Assembly (NCBI GenBank): GCA_902806565.1
Contig: CADCXA010000027.1
Span: 1,674,001 to 1,738,000 of the forward strand
DNA length: 64,000 nucleotides
Source: Hypoxylon rubiginosum
Lineage: Eukaryota > Ascomycota > Sordariomycetes > Xylariales > Hypoxylaceae
Reading direction: 5' to 3'
The notes beneath the pieces were generated by a model that saw only the letters and a program-made list of their open reading frames with translations, had not been told where the DNA came from and did not search any database. The position numbers and the translations under genes are program-made. How positions within the stretch are numbered: the first letter of the stretch is position 1; every line of letters begins with the position of its first letter. Positions 46,701 to 59,214 of the stretch are shown here, piece by piece.

Positions 46701-49700
46701 CGAAAGACTCCTTAACTGATAATAATACCGGAGTGGAGGACCAACAATCTCGGCAAGATGTCGATGATAGTCGGAAGCGGCCGGCTTACCAGAGTGTACC
46801 GACCAGCCACAGACATACCATGCTACATTCATACGGTGGCGACTTTGCAGCAACGTTCCAGTCCTTGCCGGCTAGCACCTCCTTGTTTACAAAGCCTACG
46901 TCACAGGCTTCAACACCGCTCCGGCCGGGGTCCGCATCTTCGGCGCAAGTGACTATGCTCCCACCTTCAGACCGTCTGAAGGGGCTTATGCTTGATTTAT
47001 TACCGGTGCACGTATTTGTGGCATTGCCGGTGCACGGAGAAATCGTGTGGGTTAACAGTAGATACTTGACCTATAGGGGCCAGACTCTTGCAGACCTAGT
47101 TGCAGATCCTTGGGGGAGTATCCACCCCGAGGACCGCGACGATTACATGCGTGCTTGGACCCATTCACTTCGCTCGGGCGACCAATTCGCTCACACGGTT
47201 CGTCTTCGTCGCTTTGACGGTGCTTATCGGTGGCACCAGGCTCGTGCAGTAGCCTCAAGGGATAAGCGAGGGGTTATAGTGCAGTTCATCGGTTCCTATA
47301 TGGATATCCACGACCAGAAGGTTGCCGAGCTGATGGCGCTCCGTCAAGAAGAGATCGAACTCTCGGAGGCGAAACATCGTCTCCTGGCGAATCTGATTCC
47401 TCAGATCATTTTCACTGCAACGGAGAACGATGGAATTACATTTGCAAACGAGCAGTGGCTATCCTACACGGGCCAGAACGAACAAGGTGCGTTAGGTCTG
47501 GGATTTATTGACTTTGTTCATCCAGACGACCTCGCAAAGTGTCGACTGCCGGTAGAACGCAGCAAGGTCGACACGTCGCCCCCGAGCCCCACTACTACAA
47601 CGGGGCAAAGAATTTCACTCGCGGACATACCTGAAGGGCTGATATCATCCTGGAACAGCAGTACTGGCAGTAGTTCTGCTCGTGATTTCGTCACCGCGGA
47701 TTTAAGTGACCTGGCTAAGAAGGGTATTCTCAAAGTTGCAACAGATAGCAATGGCCGGCTTTCTTATACGACGGAAGTGCGGCTGAGGTCGAAGTCTGGC
47801 GAGTACCGATGGCACCTGATCAGATGTGTGGAGATCGATGATGTGGGCTTTGGCAATAGCGCAAGCTCCTATTTCGGCTCAGCGACAGATATCAACGACC
47901 ACAAGTTACTGGAGGGCAAACTTAAAGAAGCCATGGAATCCAAGAGCAGATTCTTGAGCAACATGTCTCATGAGATCCGCACGCCGCTGATCGGTATATC
48001 GGGAATGGTGAGCTTCTTGCAGGACACAACACTCAACGAAGAGCAACGGGATTACACGAATACAATCCAGACTAGTGCCAACAGTCTGCTCATGATCATC
48101 AACGACATCCTAGACTTGTCAAAGGTTGACGCTGGTATGATGAAATTGAACTTTGAATGGTTTCATACTAGAGCACTCATCGAGGATGTCAACGAACTGG
48201 TCTCAACAATGGCAATCGCCAAGCGGCTCGAACTTAATTACGTTGTGGAAGAGGATGTGCCTTCTTGGGTCAAGGGTGATAAGGTGCGAATTCGGCAAGT
48301 ACTTCTCAACGTTATTGGCAACGCTATCAAGTTTACTGCCGCAGGGGAGGTCTTCAGTCGGTGTAGAGTTTTCTCAGATGGCACAGCCCAACTTGGCGAG
48401 CATCAGATAATGCTCGAGTTCTCGATTATCGACACTGGGCGAGGGTTTTCAAAGGAAGAGGCCGAGCTCATATTTAAACCTTTCAGTCAGATCGACGGGA
48501 GCAGCACTCGGCAGCATGGCGGGAGCGGGTTAGGTCTCGTAATCTCAAGGCAGCTTGTGGAGCTCCATGGAGGAAGGATGGATGGCAGTGCGGTGCTCGG
48601 AGAGGGCTCAACATTCACATTCACGGCTAAATTTGGGCTACCAAGCCCTGACGACCATCCCCATGTTGCCAATACTCCACCGATGGCTGCGACTATACGA
48701 TCTCCTGCAGAAGAGAAGCCGACGCATACGATAAAGCCGTTTCTGCTGCATAGGACGATGGATTCCGCTCAAACTGCTAGTCCCAGTTCAGATGGAGACG
48801 TCGCCTCCCTCGCCCTGGAGTCGTCTGCTAGCTCTGATCCTTCAGTCCGCTCTGTGCGTAGTCAGTTCACGGCACGGTCATCAATTTCGTCAGTCAATGT
48901 TGGTCTTGCACACTTCAGCGAAGCTGCGAAGGCTAGCGGGCAAGACCTCTCTCAGATGAAGCTTGAGATGCCCTCCGGAAAAATGTCGCCCCAAATAATG
49001 CCTACTCCGGACGGATCCAAGTTTCCGGCGGACCTGGCACAATTCCGTCCGCCGATGTATTCGATTCTCATTATCTGCCCTCAGAAGTATAGCAGGGAGG
49101 CCACTACGAAGCACATTGAAATGACATTGCCGAAAGACGTCCCACACCAGATAACAGCAATGTCAACCGTGTTGGAAGCTGAAGAGGTGATTGGGGGCCA
49201 CGAATCTGTCACGTTCACTCATATCGTTCTTAATCTACCCTCGGCGGAAGAAATCATCGGCGTCATCGATAAGATAATCGCAACATCCGGCGGTAAGACG
49301 TCGGTGCTCGTATTAACAGATTCTGTTCAGAGGCAGGCAGTTCTTAAACTTGCCTCGGATGCCGAACATCAACAGCTCCTCGCAGAGAAACGGATGATAT
49401 TCATATATAAGCCTGTGAAGCCGTCCAGGTTTGCGGTCATTTTTGACCCAGCGAGGGAACGTGACCTCAGCGTGGATCTAAATCGCTCCAGCGCTGCACA
49501 GATGGTAGAAAACCAGAAACAAAACTACTTGGACGTAGAGAAGCGGATAGGGAACAAGGGGTACAAAGTGCTCCTCGTTGAGGATAACCCTGTCAACCAA
49601 AAAGTCTTGGTCAGGTATCTGATGAAGGTCGGGATCGATGCAGAGATCGCCGCTGATGGTGTCGAGTGCACCGAGAAAGTGTTTGCGCACGCCCCATACT

Positions 49701-49994
49701 ATTACTCGCTAATATTGGTAAGTCTCATGCACGAAGATCTATAACAACGTGGCAGTAAGCTAACACTGACGAAAGTGCGACCTTCACATGCCTCGCAAGG
49801 ATGGTTATCAGGCCTGCCGAGAGATTCGAGAGTGGGAGGTGCGGGCAAATCTCCGCAAGTTGCCCATCATCGCCCTGTCGGCAAATGTTATGTCGGACGT
49901 TCAAGAGAAATGCGCAGCGGCGGGATTTAGTGACTACGTTACGAAGCCGGTTGACTTCGTCGACCTAAGTACGGCAATGTCCAAGTTCTTCTGA
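43772..49994 (+). CDS. Hybrid sensor histidine kinase with GAF-like, PAS, HisKA, HATPase and REC domains
   Basis: Two exons, 43772-49717 and 49776-49994, give 2,054 residues. The first 300 are disordered and charged. A GAF-like segment starts at about 307 (NLYDLTLMLSSEPGLDAWWSS) and is broken by a long disordered insert before resuming at about 680-790. PAS 1 spans about 1071-1190 and PAS 2 about 1204-1380. The HisKA box SNMSHEIRTPL has its phosphorylated His at about 1400. The HATPase has an N box (NAIKF), G1 (DTGRGF) and G2 (GSGLGL). The receiver domain (about 1929-2050) begins VLLVEDNPVNQ and has the acceptor Asp (about 1984) in ILCDLHMPRKDG, with the conserved Lys in YVTKPV. No membrane helix is seen, so it is probably cytosolic. 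It should pass phosphate through a YPD1-type carrier to Ssk1/Skn7-type regulators. Fungal class not assigned. Confidence 0.93.
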
Positions 49995-50791
49995 TCCGCC
50001 ACGATGAGCGACCATTCAACCAGTAGCGATTGCTACTTACAGTACACGATCAAAAGCATACGCATGGCGTTCCCGGGAGATAGAGATTCTAAAAAGGCGA
50101 TACCACGAATGCATGGTCGAGCGGATCGAGGCTGGAGATTCAAATATTTGTATTTTCTGATGAATGAGACGCCGTGTACTACTACTACCCCCAAGGAAGA
50201 TTGAGGAGGGCGATGAAAGCACGCCACCGGGGATTATACCCGGGCACGGAGGATCTACGAAAGAGACCCTTACTAGGAGGAACATGTACCAATGTCGACC
50301 AGCTCATCACTGGCGGCTAATCCTCCATAACATTATGACATGACGGCTTACAATGATAGATTAAGTCGAAGGAAAAGACGGTTAGGTTTTAGTTTAGAGG
50401 TGGTTATAAGGGACGCCTGGCAGGTCTTCCTAGCTGGTAAAACGCTCCGTAGGGTAAACACTTTACGGGTTGTTACATTCGATACAGGAGTCGAGGATTC
50501 GCATGTCTTCTTTTTTTATATGGACAAGTTAGGCCTGGTGAAAATGATATCACTTGGTTTAATGTGGGCATAGTCAATTGAATACCATTTATGAATGATA
50601 ACACTAGGCTTCTACTCTGAAATTACAAGTGATGCCGTGATAAGTAGAAGAATACAGTAATGTTGACAATCCCTCATTTATGTCCAGTTTGCAGAATAAT
50701 ACATCGACCCTATTACCAGGACACGTAGCAATCGCAATATTTTTCTCTCTTACACTATTGATTGGTGGGTATCTCTATTAATTCCAATCGA
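49995..50791. other. Intergenic region between converging genes
   Basis: Contains the 3' ends of the histidine kinase and the DUF1168 protein genes. Only short, featureless open frames are present. Confidence 0.5.
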
Positions 50792-51454
50792 TCAGTCCTC
50801 TTCTATAACGATGCCCTTCTCCTCTTGTACCGGCGCATCTCCTTGCGTGGGCGCGTCGCCTTCTGTCGTCTCCATCTTCTCCACCTCGTCGTCTCTTCTC
50901 GGGTCAAGCCGAGCAGCCTTGACACCTTTAGATGTTGAAGTGGACGGCACAGGCTTATTGCTGCTGCTGCTGCTGTCGTTGTTATTCTTATTAGAAGGAC
51001 CTCCGTTTTTCGCCTTGGCCTTCCTAGCCCTGGCCTTCTCCCTCTTCTCGCGGTTCCTCCGGGTCTTTTCGTCGTCGCGCTTCTCGCGCTCCTCCTTGGT
51101 CTTCTCGAACCGCTCCTCGGCGCGCTCGTGCGCCACCTCCTCGTCCATGCGGCGCAGGCGCTCGTACTCGCGCCGCCGGCTCGCCTTGTAGACGTGGAAC
51201 TCGCCCGAGCCCGCGCCCGCGCTCGAACCCTGCACGTTGGTCACGATCTCCGGGGGAGGGGGTAGGTCGCGGCGCTTGCTGCCGCCGCCGGCCGGGCCGC
51301 CGACCGGCACCCGGATCTCCTGGTCGGGCTTCGCGAATAGCGTCTCCACGACTTGGGCCTGTGCCGACACCGGCGTCAGAGCGCGCTTCTTGATCGGCCG
51401 CTTCGAACGCGGGTCCGCCGACGTTGGGATGCTTTCGGGACCTTCGCCTGACAT
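50792..51454 (-). CDS. PRKRIP1/DUF1168 family protein, spliceosome-associated
   Basis: One exon, 220 residues. The family signature is in the middle: [20 protein letters not shown], followed by a long, highly charged helix rich in Glu, Lys and Arg (about 105-150). Human PRKRIP1 has the same short conserved block and long helix and is found in late spliceosomes. The N terminus includes a basic [11 protein letters not shown] segment that could serve for nuclear import. The C-terminal third is Ser/Asn/Asp-rich and disordered, and ends in acidic residues. Length and order match the family. A role in pre-mRNA splicing is inferred from the family. Confidence 0.85.
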   Translation of the reverse strand: MSGEGPESIPTSADPRSKRPIKKRALTPVSAQAQVVETLFAKPDQEIRVPVGGPAGGGSKRRDLPPPPEIVTNVQGSSAGAGSGEFHVYKASRRREYERLRRMDEEVAHERAEERFEKTKEEREKRDDEKTRRNREKREKARARKAKAKNGGPSNKNNNDSSSSSNKPVPSTSTSKGVKAARLDPRRDDEVEKMETTEGDAPTQGDAPVQEEKGIVIEED

Positions 51455-53166
51455 CTTTTCTTCTTCTTTCTTCTAATAAATCGTTTCCCCGCTGCTACGG
51501 CTGCCTGGGGCTGGCGGTCCTTCTAGACGCTATTCAATTCCCGGCTCGAGCTTCCGGCTAAGGTGAATTCAGCTCCCGACCGACCGACTTCCTTTCCCTT
51601 TCGTGCTGCCGTGCAGGTGTTTCTGGCGCGTTGGCCCTTCAACCTCGATCGACGTAGGAGCTGGAGTCGTACGTTAATGGCGTGACGCGAACGCGAGTGG
51701 GCCCTTTTTCTCGTTATGGTGTTGGGGAAAAGGGGGGATTACTGCCTGGGGAAATGGAAACAGCAGGCGATTAGCTGAGGTGATGCGGAGAGAATTCGCA
51801 GATCTATGGATTGACGGTAAGTCGTTATTCGGAAAGACCTGTAGTGGGTTTGTTTGACCACGAGGCTGTTGACTGGGATGATGATGAGGTGAGGCTGTTA
51901 TCAGAGTAAAGAGAAAAGAATAAAAATAAAAATAAAAATAATGGCTCCACTGAGTCGGTAATACCGCGCTACAGCTTTCTTCACCTATAGGTGGTGACCT
52001 CACCGGGGGGACCTATTACAGTAGGTACAAGTGCTGTAGTACAAAATGCCACAGCCCGAAAGCACCCCGCGGGTGACCCCTCACCCCCTGCAGCAATTGC
52101 CTATTAGCGTACCTACAGCAGCCCTCTATGCAGCTATGGAGCTATGGTATGCGGTACAACATGTACGAATACAGCTGGAGGTATGTACATATGCAAGACG
52201 CAGACGCAGACGCAGAGCCAAGGCTAAACCAAGGCCGGAGCCGAAATCGGGCACCATGGGTCGGTTATTCAAGGGGCCAATTAAAATTCCCGATTTACAG
52301 ATATTTGAGCGTTTTAGGCTTCTTCTGCACATGTCTTTGCAGGGAACCCCGACAGGTCGGCACAACAAGATGGTTCTGGTTGGAGAAACACGGCGGGACC
52401 CAGCGAAGGTTGTCCTCTATGACCCAGTAAAGTCCCCTATGACCCAGTAAAAAGGGCTGCTTGAAACAGGTCCCCCCCCAACAGGTCCCAAAGTCCCCCA
52501 GTCCCCTAAGGCCCAACTCTAAAAAACTGCGGCGTCTGTCGTCTGTCGTCTGCAGCGTCAACGTTTTTCGTTTTCGACCTGCATCATCTACCCTACCTTT
52601 AGCCACCCTTGCCTCCCACTACCGCCCTATCATCCTACCACACCCTACCACTTCACGATTTCTACTCGGATAAAATCTACTTTATACGTCGGCTGTGCGA
52701 CACGACAAGCTGCAGTGTTGTATTGCACATCGACCTATCATTTTATATCTCACTTTGTCTCTCCTTCACAGCCTGATAGATGCCGTAGAAAGGGACTAAG
52801 AGAAATTAAAATCCAAATACCAATACCAAAAAGGGTCTCTATTTATATTACTCATGATTTTAAATCATAAATTCACGCCTAGATCAGAGTCACCGTTCGG
52901 TAGTCCATAACCAAAGTAAATCGTCTTCCGTCACCCACGATCCCTCCCCCCATACCCCTCTGTCGAGTGGTTTGCCACCGATCATCTTCTAAGACTATAT
53001 CTAGTCTCTTCGAAAGACGTCAAGAAACACAGCTTGAACATCTGCTAGAATTCCATCAGTCCAAGCCGAACCTGCATATAACACAACAGTAGCCGCATTA
53101 TACGAATCCACAGCTACGGTCCAGAGTACTGTTCAGAGTACCACCAACTACCAACTACCACAAACC
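51455..53166. other. 1.7-kb intergenic region, divergent promoters
   Basis: No gene is supportable. Short frames at 52046-52673 are low in information. Features seen are an AAAAT microsatellite at about 51918-51940, and CT/CA-rich leader sequence before 53167. Confidence 0.5.
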
Positions 53167-54766
53167 ATGGGTCGCCCAAGACTTATTATATTAATCAGGC
53201 ATGCCCAGTCTGAGGGGAACAGTATGTCGCCCCCTTCCCTCTTTCGCCCTCCTTAACGCAGAAATCTCGGCCTTGGAAGACTTACATAAGGGTCACTATA
53301 GAGAACCGCGAAATCCACCAGACCATCCCAGACCACAGAGTCAAATTAACCACAGAAGGATGGAACCAAGCCCGAGAAGCTGGCCGCCGCCTGCGGGCCA
53401 TGCTCCGCCCCGACGACACCCTCCAATTCTACACCTCTCCCTACCGACGAACGAGAGAGACCACCGAGGGCATTCTTGAAACCCTAACATCGGACGAGCC
53501 CGACCCTTCCCCCTTCAAGCGGAGCAACTTGACTGTATACGAAGAGCCGCGGTTGCGCGAACAGGACTTTGGAAACTTCCAGCCCTGCAGCGCCGAGATG
53601 GAACGCATGTGGCAAGAGCGCGCTGATTACGGCCACTTCTTCTACCGCATCCCCAACGGCGAGAGCGCTGCCGACGCTTACGACCGCGTGTCGGGGTTCA
53701 ACGAGAGTCTTTGGCGCCAGTTTGGAGAGGACGACTTTCCCAGTGTATGCGTTTTAGGTATGTTGGCCATATCTACGGGTCTCCTTGCACCGCTCCCCCA
53801 TTTCTTCGTGTAACAAGATAACCGCTAACACTCGGACCAGTAACCCACGGTCTCATGTCTCGCGTGTTTTTGATGAAGTGGTATCATTTCTCTGTCGAGT
53901 ATTTCGAAGACCTGCGAAACGTCAATCACTGCGAGTTCCTCATCATGAAGAAACAGGTAGACAGCGGCAAATATGACCTCGTGAACAATCTCCGCACATG
54001 GTCCGAACTACGTCATGAAAAGGCCGCCCTGAAAGCCAAAGAGGAAAAGGAACTGGCTGATTCTGGTAAAGAGAAGGAACCTAAGAAGCTAGAGAGACAG
54101 GATACTACCTCTTTGCCACCGCGTAAATGGGGCGGCTGTCCTCTAGGTTGTAACCACGGCAAGAACTTCAAAATACGACGCGACCTGGCTGAGCTTCGAC
54201 AGCATGACGAAAATTCGGCGAATGGCTTTACGCATCCCGGTGCTAACGGCAACGGCACGATAGCCAGTCGCAGAACGCCAGCTAAGAAAATCCAGGGACC
54301 TAGCGTTTCCGATGACTCGGACGACCCTCGCGGCATAGATCCTCCTCATATCGACGTGACTAGGGCTCAAGAAGAGGCGGTTTCATCACCAGACGGGACG
54401 CCCTCGTACATCACAATCGATGATCGTCTTCGCAATGCTCTCAAAACTCCCCAGAAGTCGTCTTTTCTCCACACCGGCCGCGACTTCGGGGGCACTTACT
54501 CGGGCCACGCGAGCGAAGAGGAAGTCTCGGAGAACGATGCCCGAGAGCAACTTGCAGCCAGAGCCGCACGCGCTAAGAACGGTGAGCGGAACGGAGTTGC
54601 AAACGGCATGACGAATGGCAGGGAACCATCGAGGACACGCCACTCACACGCCAATAAGCTCGGCGACGCACCGAACTCGGACCAGGGATCCGACGGTGAT
54701 AACGAGGCGGAAGATCTAGACAAGGCCGAGCAGGAGGATCGGAGCATTAGAGGGAGTGTTTACTAA
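53167..54766 (+). CDS. Det1-like histidine phosphatase (phosphoglycerate mutase-like)
   Basis: Three exons, 53167-53221, 53302-53757 and 53841-54766, give 478 residues with all phases kept. The catalytic motif is at the N terminus: LIRHAQSEGN (RHG-type, phospho-accepting His in RHA). Splicing restores NKNREIHQTIPDHRVKLT. Further active-site blocks are FYTSPYRRTRETTEGI, the acid/base region ENREQ-like RLREQDFGNFQ, and VTHGLMSRVFLMKW with the second catalytic His. Residues beyond about 250 are a fungal-specific disordered tail rich in charged and Ser residues. The yeast relative Det1 is an acid phosphatase linked to sterol transport. Broad phosphatase activity is expected; the tail suggests regulation or scaffolding. 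Confidence 0.9.
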
Positions 54767-55153
54767 AGCAAAACATAAAAGGGAATGGCAGGGCAAAACG
54801 CTGGGTCGGTTTTTACATTTAGTATGTCGCCCTTTTTCAATGTATTGGAGATACCCTTTATGACTAGGTCCGGGACATGATGGGTAATAGAATGATAACG
54901 AGCGAGGGCCATGGTCGGCAAAACAGTTTGGAAGAGTTCGGGTATTAGAGTACATGAACCTCACAGTCGCGTATCGTGGTTTTATAGAGTAATAATGAGA
55001 GTGCTCTTATGATTATAACCTGACGAACTGAAAGAAGTGTATAGCCGCTAATTTATACTGTTTCTAATAATTATAAGTATAGGCTCCAGATTGAAAAGGC
55101 TCGTCGAAGTTGCCAGCAAAATTGATAGAGGCGCAAAGCAAACTTTCACAGGA
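54767..55153. other. Short intergenic region between converging genes
   Basis: No feature beyond AT-rich 3' flanking DNA. Confidence 0.4.
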
Positions 55154-55812
55154 CTAAAACACCGAAGCGAAGCCACAGCCTAATCCAACCCCCCCAAAAC
55201 CCCTGAGCTCTTCGAGCCTCCTCTCAAGTATCTCGAGTAATTCCAGAGTCAGGTTGTCGCACTCATCCACATTCCACTCGATCGTCGCTCCTACTCTCCT
55301 TTTCTCCCTTTCCACGCCTTGTGCTCGTAACCCATAAATGCCTTCCTGAAACGACGAACACTCTAGTTATCCTCTTCCCACGACGTCAGACAGGTAGGGC
55401 CTGCTTGAGCTCACCGCTCACCAGGGGTATCCTGGCGAGAGGCAAGACCGGGAATTATATAATGTATTCCTGCGAGCCATTCGGGACCTATCTTTAGTCA
55501 CTTCCGAAGGTGATGCATCGGACGGGACTCGCAAAACACCCGCAGTGTCGTCGACTAAGAGTTGACAGGTCACCGATGAAACCACGATATCTGGAGTAGG
55601 GATCGTGCTCGGGATCCAGCTCATTAAGCGGATCGCAGGGCGGCTCGGGTTTATACGTGCTATAAAAGGATTGTTAGCGATGCTTTCGTTGGAACGTTGC
55701 GAGGAACAACCTTACCGTCTGTTGATCACACCAGGTACTTAGCGAAGTACGCACAGTACGGCACCTTGCACTCGAGAATTCTATCCCGGTGATAACCAAG
55801 TCCTCGTTCCAT
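55154..55812 (-). CDS. Probable small four-exon gene, about 140 residues, unknown family
   Basis: This gene emerges only when short coding-like stretches are joined through splice sites. The model is 55812-55730, 55659-55574, 55487-55422 and 55341-55154, with phases that fit and a TAG stop. The second exon has a GCTAAC branch site and a TTTTATAG acceptor before it. Each exon reads like real protein: MERGLGYHRDRILECKVPYC, then PPCDPLNELDPEHDPYSRY, then GPEWLAGIHYIIPGLASRQ, then a helical Glu/Leu-rich C terminus with TLELLEILERRLEELRG. The ends of exon 1 (55739 or 55730), exon 3 (55422 or 55415) and the last acceptor (a weak AAG) are uncertain. No signal peptide or membrane helix is present. 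Family unknown. A decayed gene is possible. Confidence 0.4.
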
Positions 55813-57380
55813 TTGAATATCAGACAAGGTACGCAATCATACAACACTCCGCCAGTCATAAAACCAAAACCCATCCTTTCCTTCCTTCCAACACCATCCC
55901 CCTTCCCTCGGCCCTATGCCATATCCTCCACAATCACCACCATAGAGCCACCACTCGTCACATCGGGTACGGGGTGTATCCTGGCATCCTGGTTGTTGTC
56001 TCCCCAGGAGCCAACTCCGCATTTACTTATGCGGCATGTGGATTGTGGCCGAAAGCTAAAGAGTGACAGCACAAGAGTGCGCGACAACAACAATAACAAA
56101 CGATACCACACACAGCCCGAGACCACGGGAACATGAGATGGCGCCGTGGCGCGCCACATCGATTGAGCTGAGGTTAGAGTCGCCAGCCCGGAGGCACGAT
56201 GGCGCTTTGCAGGGGGCTACCCTGTTAGGGGTCACTCCGGCCACCCAAACGGGAAGTTGGGGTTGCACAAGAAGCAACCTCCTCTAACTTGGAGTGTTGT
56301 GTTGTCGGACCAAGTGACCTCCATCGTGAATGAGTGAGGTGTGTAGGTCTACGGCATGGACGTCGTCCACACCGAACACCATTGGGCGGGGGGCGACACC
56401 AACCCCGCCCCGTGCGGTTGTTCCTTCATTGTCGTTATACCGCCCTTGGCTACCCTAGCTAAGAGTGTAGTCGCGCTATAGTCCGGGTCGTAGTTGGGGG
56501 TGCCCGGACGTACGGAGGCTGTACCGGGCTCCGAGAGGTCGCCGGACTCGTGGCCGTGCTACCTGTACTGGCAGCAGTATCCATGGTGCTCGGATAACCG
56601 CCGGTCGTGCTCGGCGCACGGGTAGACCACTGGGACGGCCTCCATTCTACGTTTCCGGTGGCCTCGGACGGCTCCGGATACCGAAAGGGAACAAACCCTC
56701 GTTGTTGGGGCCGTTGGGTTCGGGACGGGTTGGTGCCATCGTGATGAGTGTAGGCAAGGCATAATGCCGGTGTTGTTGACCAGCATGGCCTTCGTCCTCT
56801 AACCTAGTTCGAGAATGCTGCCCGCTTCTTGTTGCGAGTATACGGTTTGGCCTTTGACAACCTCTCCTGAATAGCGGAGGAGCGTTTCTTAGTTGTCCCG
56901 TAGGTGTTGTTTGCCCTCGCCGTCAGCCAAGTCGCCATCCTCGTTGGCTGTGATGTTTTTGCCAACGGCCACGTCGCCTGTTGTTGTCGATCTTGTTCTA
57001 CCTGTTGTACAGGGACAAGTCAACCAAAACGGTTTGCCATAGAAGAATTGACAGCTGGGCGGCTCACACAGTGATGAGGAAGTCAATCTCTTTTTGGAGC
57101 ACGTGGGCAGATGTCGAGATCGTGGGGCCCTTCTGAAGTGTTCAGGCCAAACACCCCAGTGATCTTAAATATTTGACGACATCCGGGTCCTGGGAAAGTC
57201 TTCGGTCTTCTTCACTGGAAGTTCCATCGCATTCATGTGGTCCTTCTTGAGGCGGCGCAACGTGTTTCCACCCTTCTCTTCATCAACAGCCTCGAATTTT
57301 CAGTCGAGCTTTCTAACGGCATTGTCGGAATATTTCGGTCAGATAAAGCTCGGGCAGGAGTGCGTGGATCAAGCCGAGGG
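55813..57380. other. Transition into GC-rich repetitive island
   Basis: From about 56130 the base composition rises in G and C. GGTTGC-N6-GCAACC forms a short hairpin near 56259-56277. Short coding-like pieces on the minus strand change frame often. No complete gene can be built. Confidence 0.35.
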
Positions 57381-57403
57381 CCGCTTCCTTGGTTTCCGAT
57401 GAA

Positions 57404-57543
57404 GGAAGCCAGCGGCCCAGCGTCGGGAACAAAATCACTAGAAGCGGGTGCAACATCACCGGCATCGGTGATCCCGTCAGGAAGCCAGCATCAGGAACAA
57501 AATCACTTAAAGTAGGTGTAACATCACCTCCTTCAGCTGATCC
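57404..57543. repeat. Tandem repeat, period about 76 bp, two copies
   Basis: Copy 1 starts with GGAAGCCAGC at 57404 and copy 2 at 57480. The words GGAACAAAATCACT and ACATCACC are shared. On the minus strand both copies encode a related peptide (SDFVPDAG in each), so the unit may come from a repetitive protein gene. Confidence 0.75.
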
Positions 57544-58010
57544 AATTCGCAACTCCCCCTTCGCGCAATCCTCGTCTTCCTTGCTGATCTTACTCGGAAG
57601 CGGACGGACCTGGGCAACGTCCATTTTAGTAAGAGAGCCCGGTCCCCCGTAGTCGAACTGCTGGTACTGGGACTTGCGCCAGCACCCGGGGGACCAGCCC
57701 GGGTGAGCAACATCGAAGCTGATGACTCCTTCAAACGCGGTACGCTGTCGGAGCTCGTACGCTCGCCGGCTGAGTGCCCTCGGCTCCGCGCCGCACCGTC
57801 GACGGCCGGGCCGCCACGCCCAGCAGGGAAGTGCTTGCTGGGAACGTACTCGGTTTCTGTTGCTTCTCCACGTCTACCGTTAGGTAGAAGTTCGTTGACG
57901 TGTACTGCGGCGGCATCCCCTGGGCCTTCGTATCCCGAGCCTAGATCTCGCCCACGACCAGGACACAGGACGCGGCTGGGGGCCCAGGGGACTTGTACGG
58001 GGTAGTGACG

Positions 58011-58100
58011 TCCAGGACGTGCTCCTGGCAGGCTACCAGGAGCGGGCAGTCCGCGTCCATGACGTGCTCCTGGCAGGCTGCCAGGAGTGGATCGAGGTCT
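58011..58100. repeat. Tandem repeat, period 45 bp, with internal hairpin
   Basis: Two copies begin TCCAGGACGTGCTCCTGG at 58011 and TCCATGACGTGCTCCTGG at 58056. Each contains an inverted repeat, CTCCTGGCAG with a matching CCAGGAG, that can fold into a stem. Confidence 0.8.
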
Positions 58101-59194
58101 GCTCCTCCTCCTACGCAATCGCACAGACGGCCTCTGCGTAGGCATCGGAGTAGCACGACGAGCCGGTGCTTTCCGTGGGCCACGCCCATGGCCACCTGGT
58201 GGCTGGTGTAAGTGTTGGTGGGTGGCGGGCCTCGGCCTCCAAGACGGAACCAGCCGCCTGCCAAAGGCAGGGAGTCTTATTCCAGGGGTGCTGGCTGGCG
58301 TCGGGCCAGCCGCCCCCGACGTTAAAGTACCAGAGAGGCAGAAAGCCGGACCCAGCCGAGACTAAGGCACGGGAGAAGAGTCTGCGTCGTCCTCAGCCTT
58401 TTGCATTGCCTTCCTGGGCTATGACAGCCCTTGCGAGTCAAGAGTGAAGCTCGCAAGGGCTATCGTTCTTGACGTCCTCGGTGCGCACTCCCTTGCGAGG
58501 CAGCAGCCGAACTACATCAGCCCCCGGCTGAGCTGGCTGCCCGCCTGCTGCCGACCACACCCCGCGTTTCTCCATGGCTGCGAGACTGAGTCCAGACTCC
58601 TGAGTCTTTCATCGATATGTTCATGAAGGGCGCCCGGCGCTATTATGATGCTGAAGTGCGGCCCGGCGCCCCCACGTGGACTGTCATGGTACGAGGCCAT
58701 GCTGTCGATTGGGCCGGGACGCGCAAGGTTCTTCTTTCGAAGATGAGGTGCGCGATCCGCGGCCTTGGTGGCGCGCTTGATTACTTCAAGCGGTCTCGGA
58801 CATGTTGGTAAGACGCTGTCGTGTATGGCCCCATACGAGGCGAGGAAGCAGGATTTAATACCTCCCAAGGAGGTTGTACGTCTGCGCCCAATGGGTTTGG
58901 GCGCCGTTCCAGCGGATTCAGGATGCTCTGCCTCAGGGGGTCTCTCCCTGTAAGGGATGCCTTGGAGGAATCCCTGCGCGGAGATAGATTCAGGGAGGGC
59001 GGCCTGAATTGGTTGAGTAGATGGTCGGTTTGCGTGCTAGGTTGGCGGATTTCGACCCCCGATTGTGGAGTGTCGTACAACTGTGCTAGCTGAGGAAGCT
59101 ACGTAGTGAAGCGACCCATAGGTGTCGAGTCGTATCTTTTGGCACCAGCATGTCCAGCCCGTCCTCTCGCCCTTTATGGAGCGTAGAGAGGCGG

Positions 59195-59214
59195 CCCCCC
59201 CCCCCCCCCCCCCC
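59195..59214. repeat. Poly-C homopolymer, 20 bases
   Basis: An uninterrupted run of 20 C lies inside the GC-rich island. It is the second homopolymer of this kind in the window, on the opposite base to the G run at 4334. Length is likely unreliable. Confidence 0.9.

Noticed and set aside
52046..52673. Overlapping open frames in several frames
   Set aside because: Several frames are equally open and none has family features or clear splice partners.
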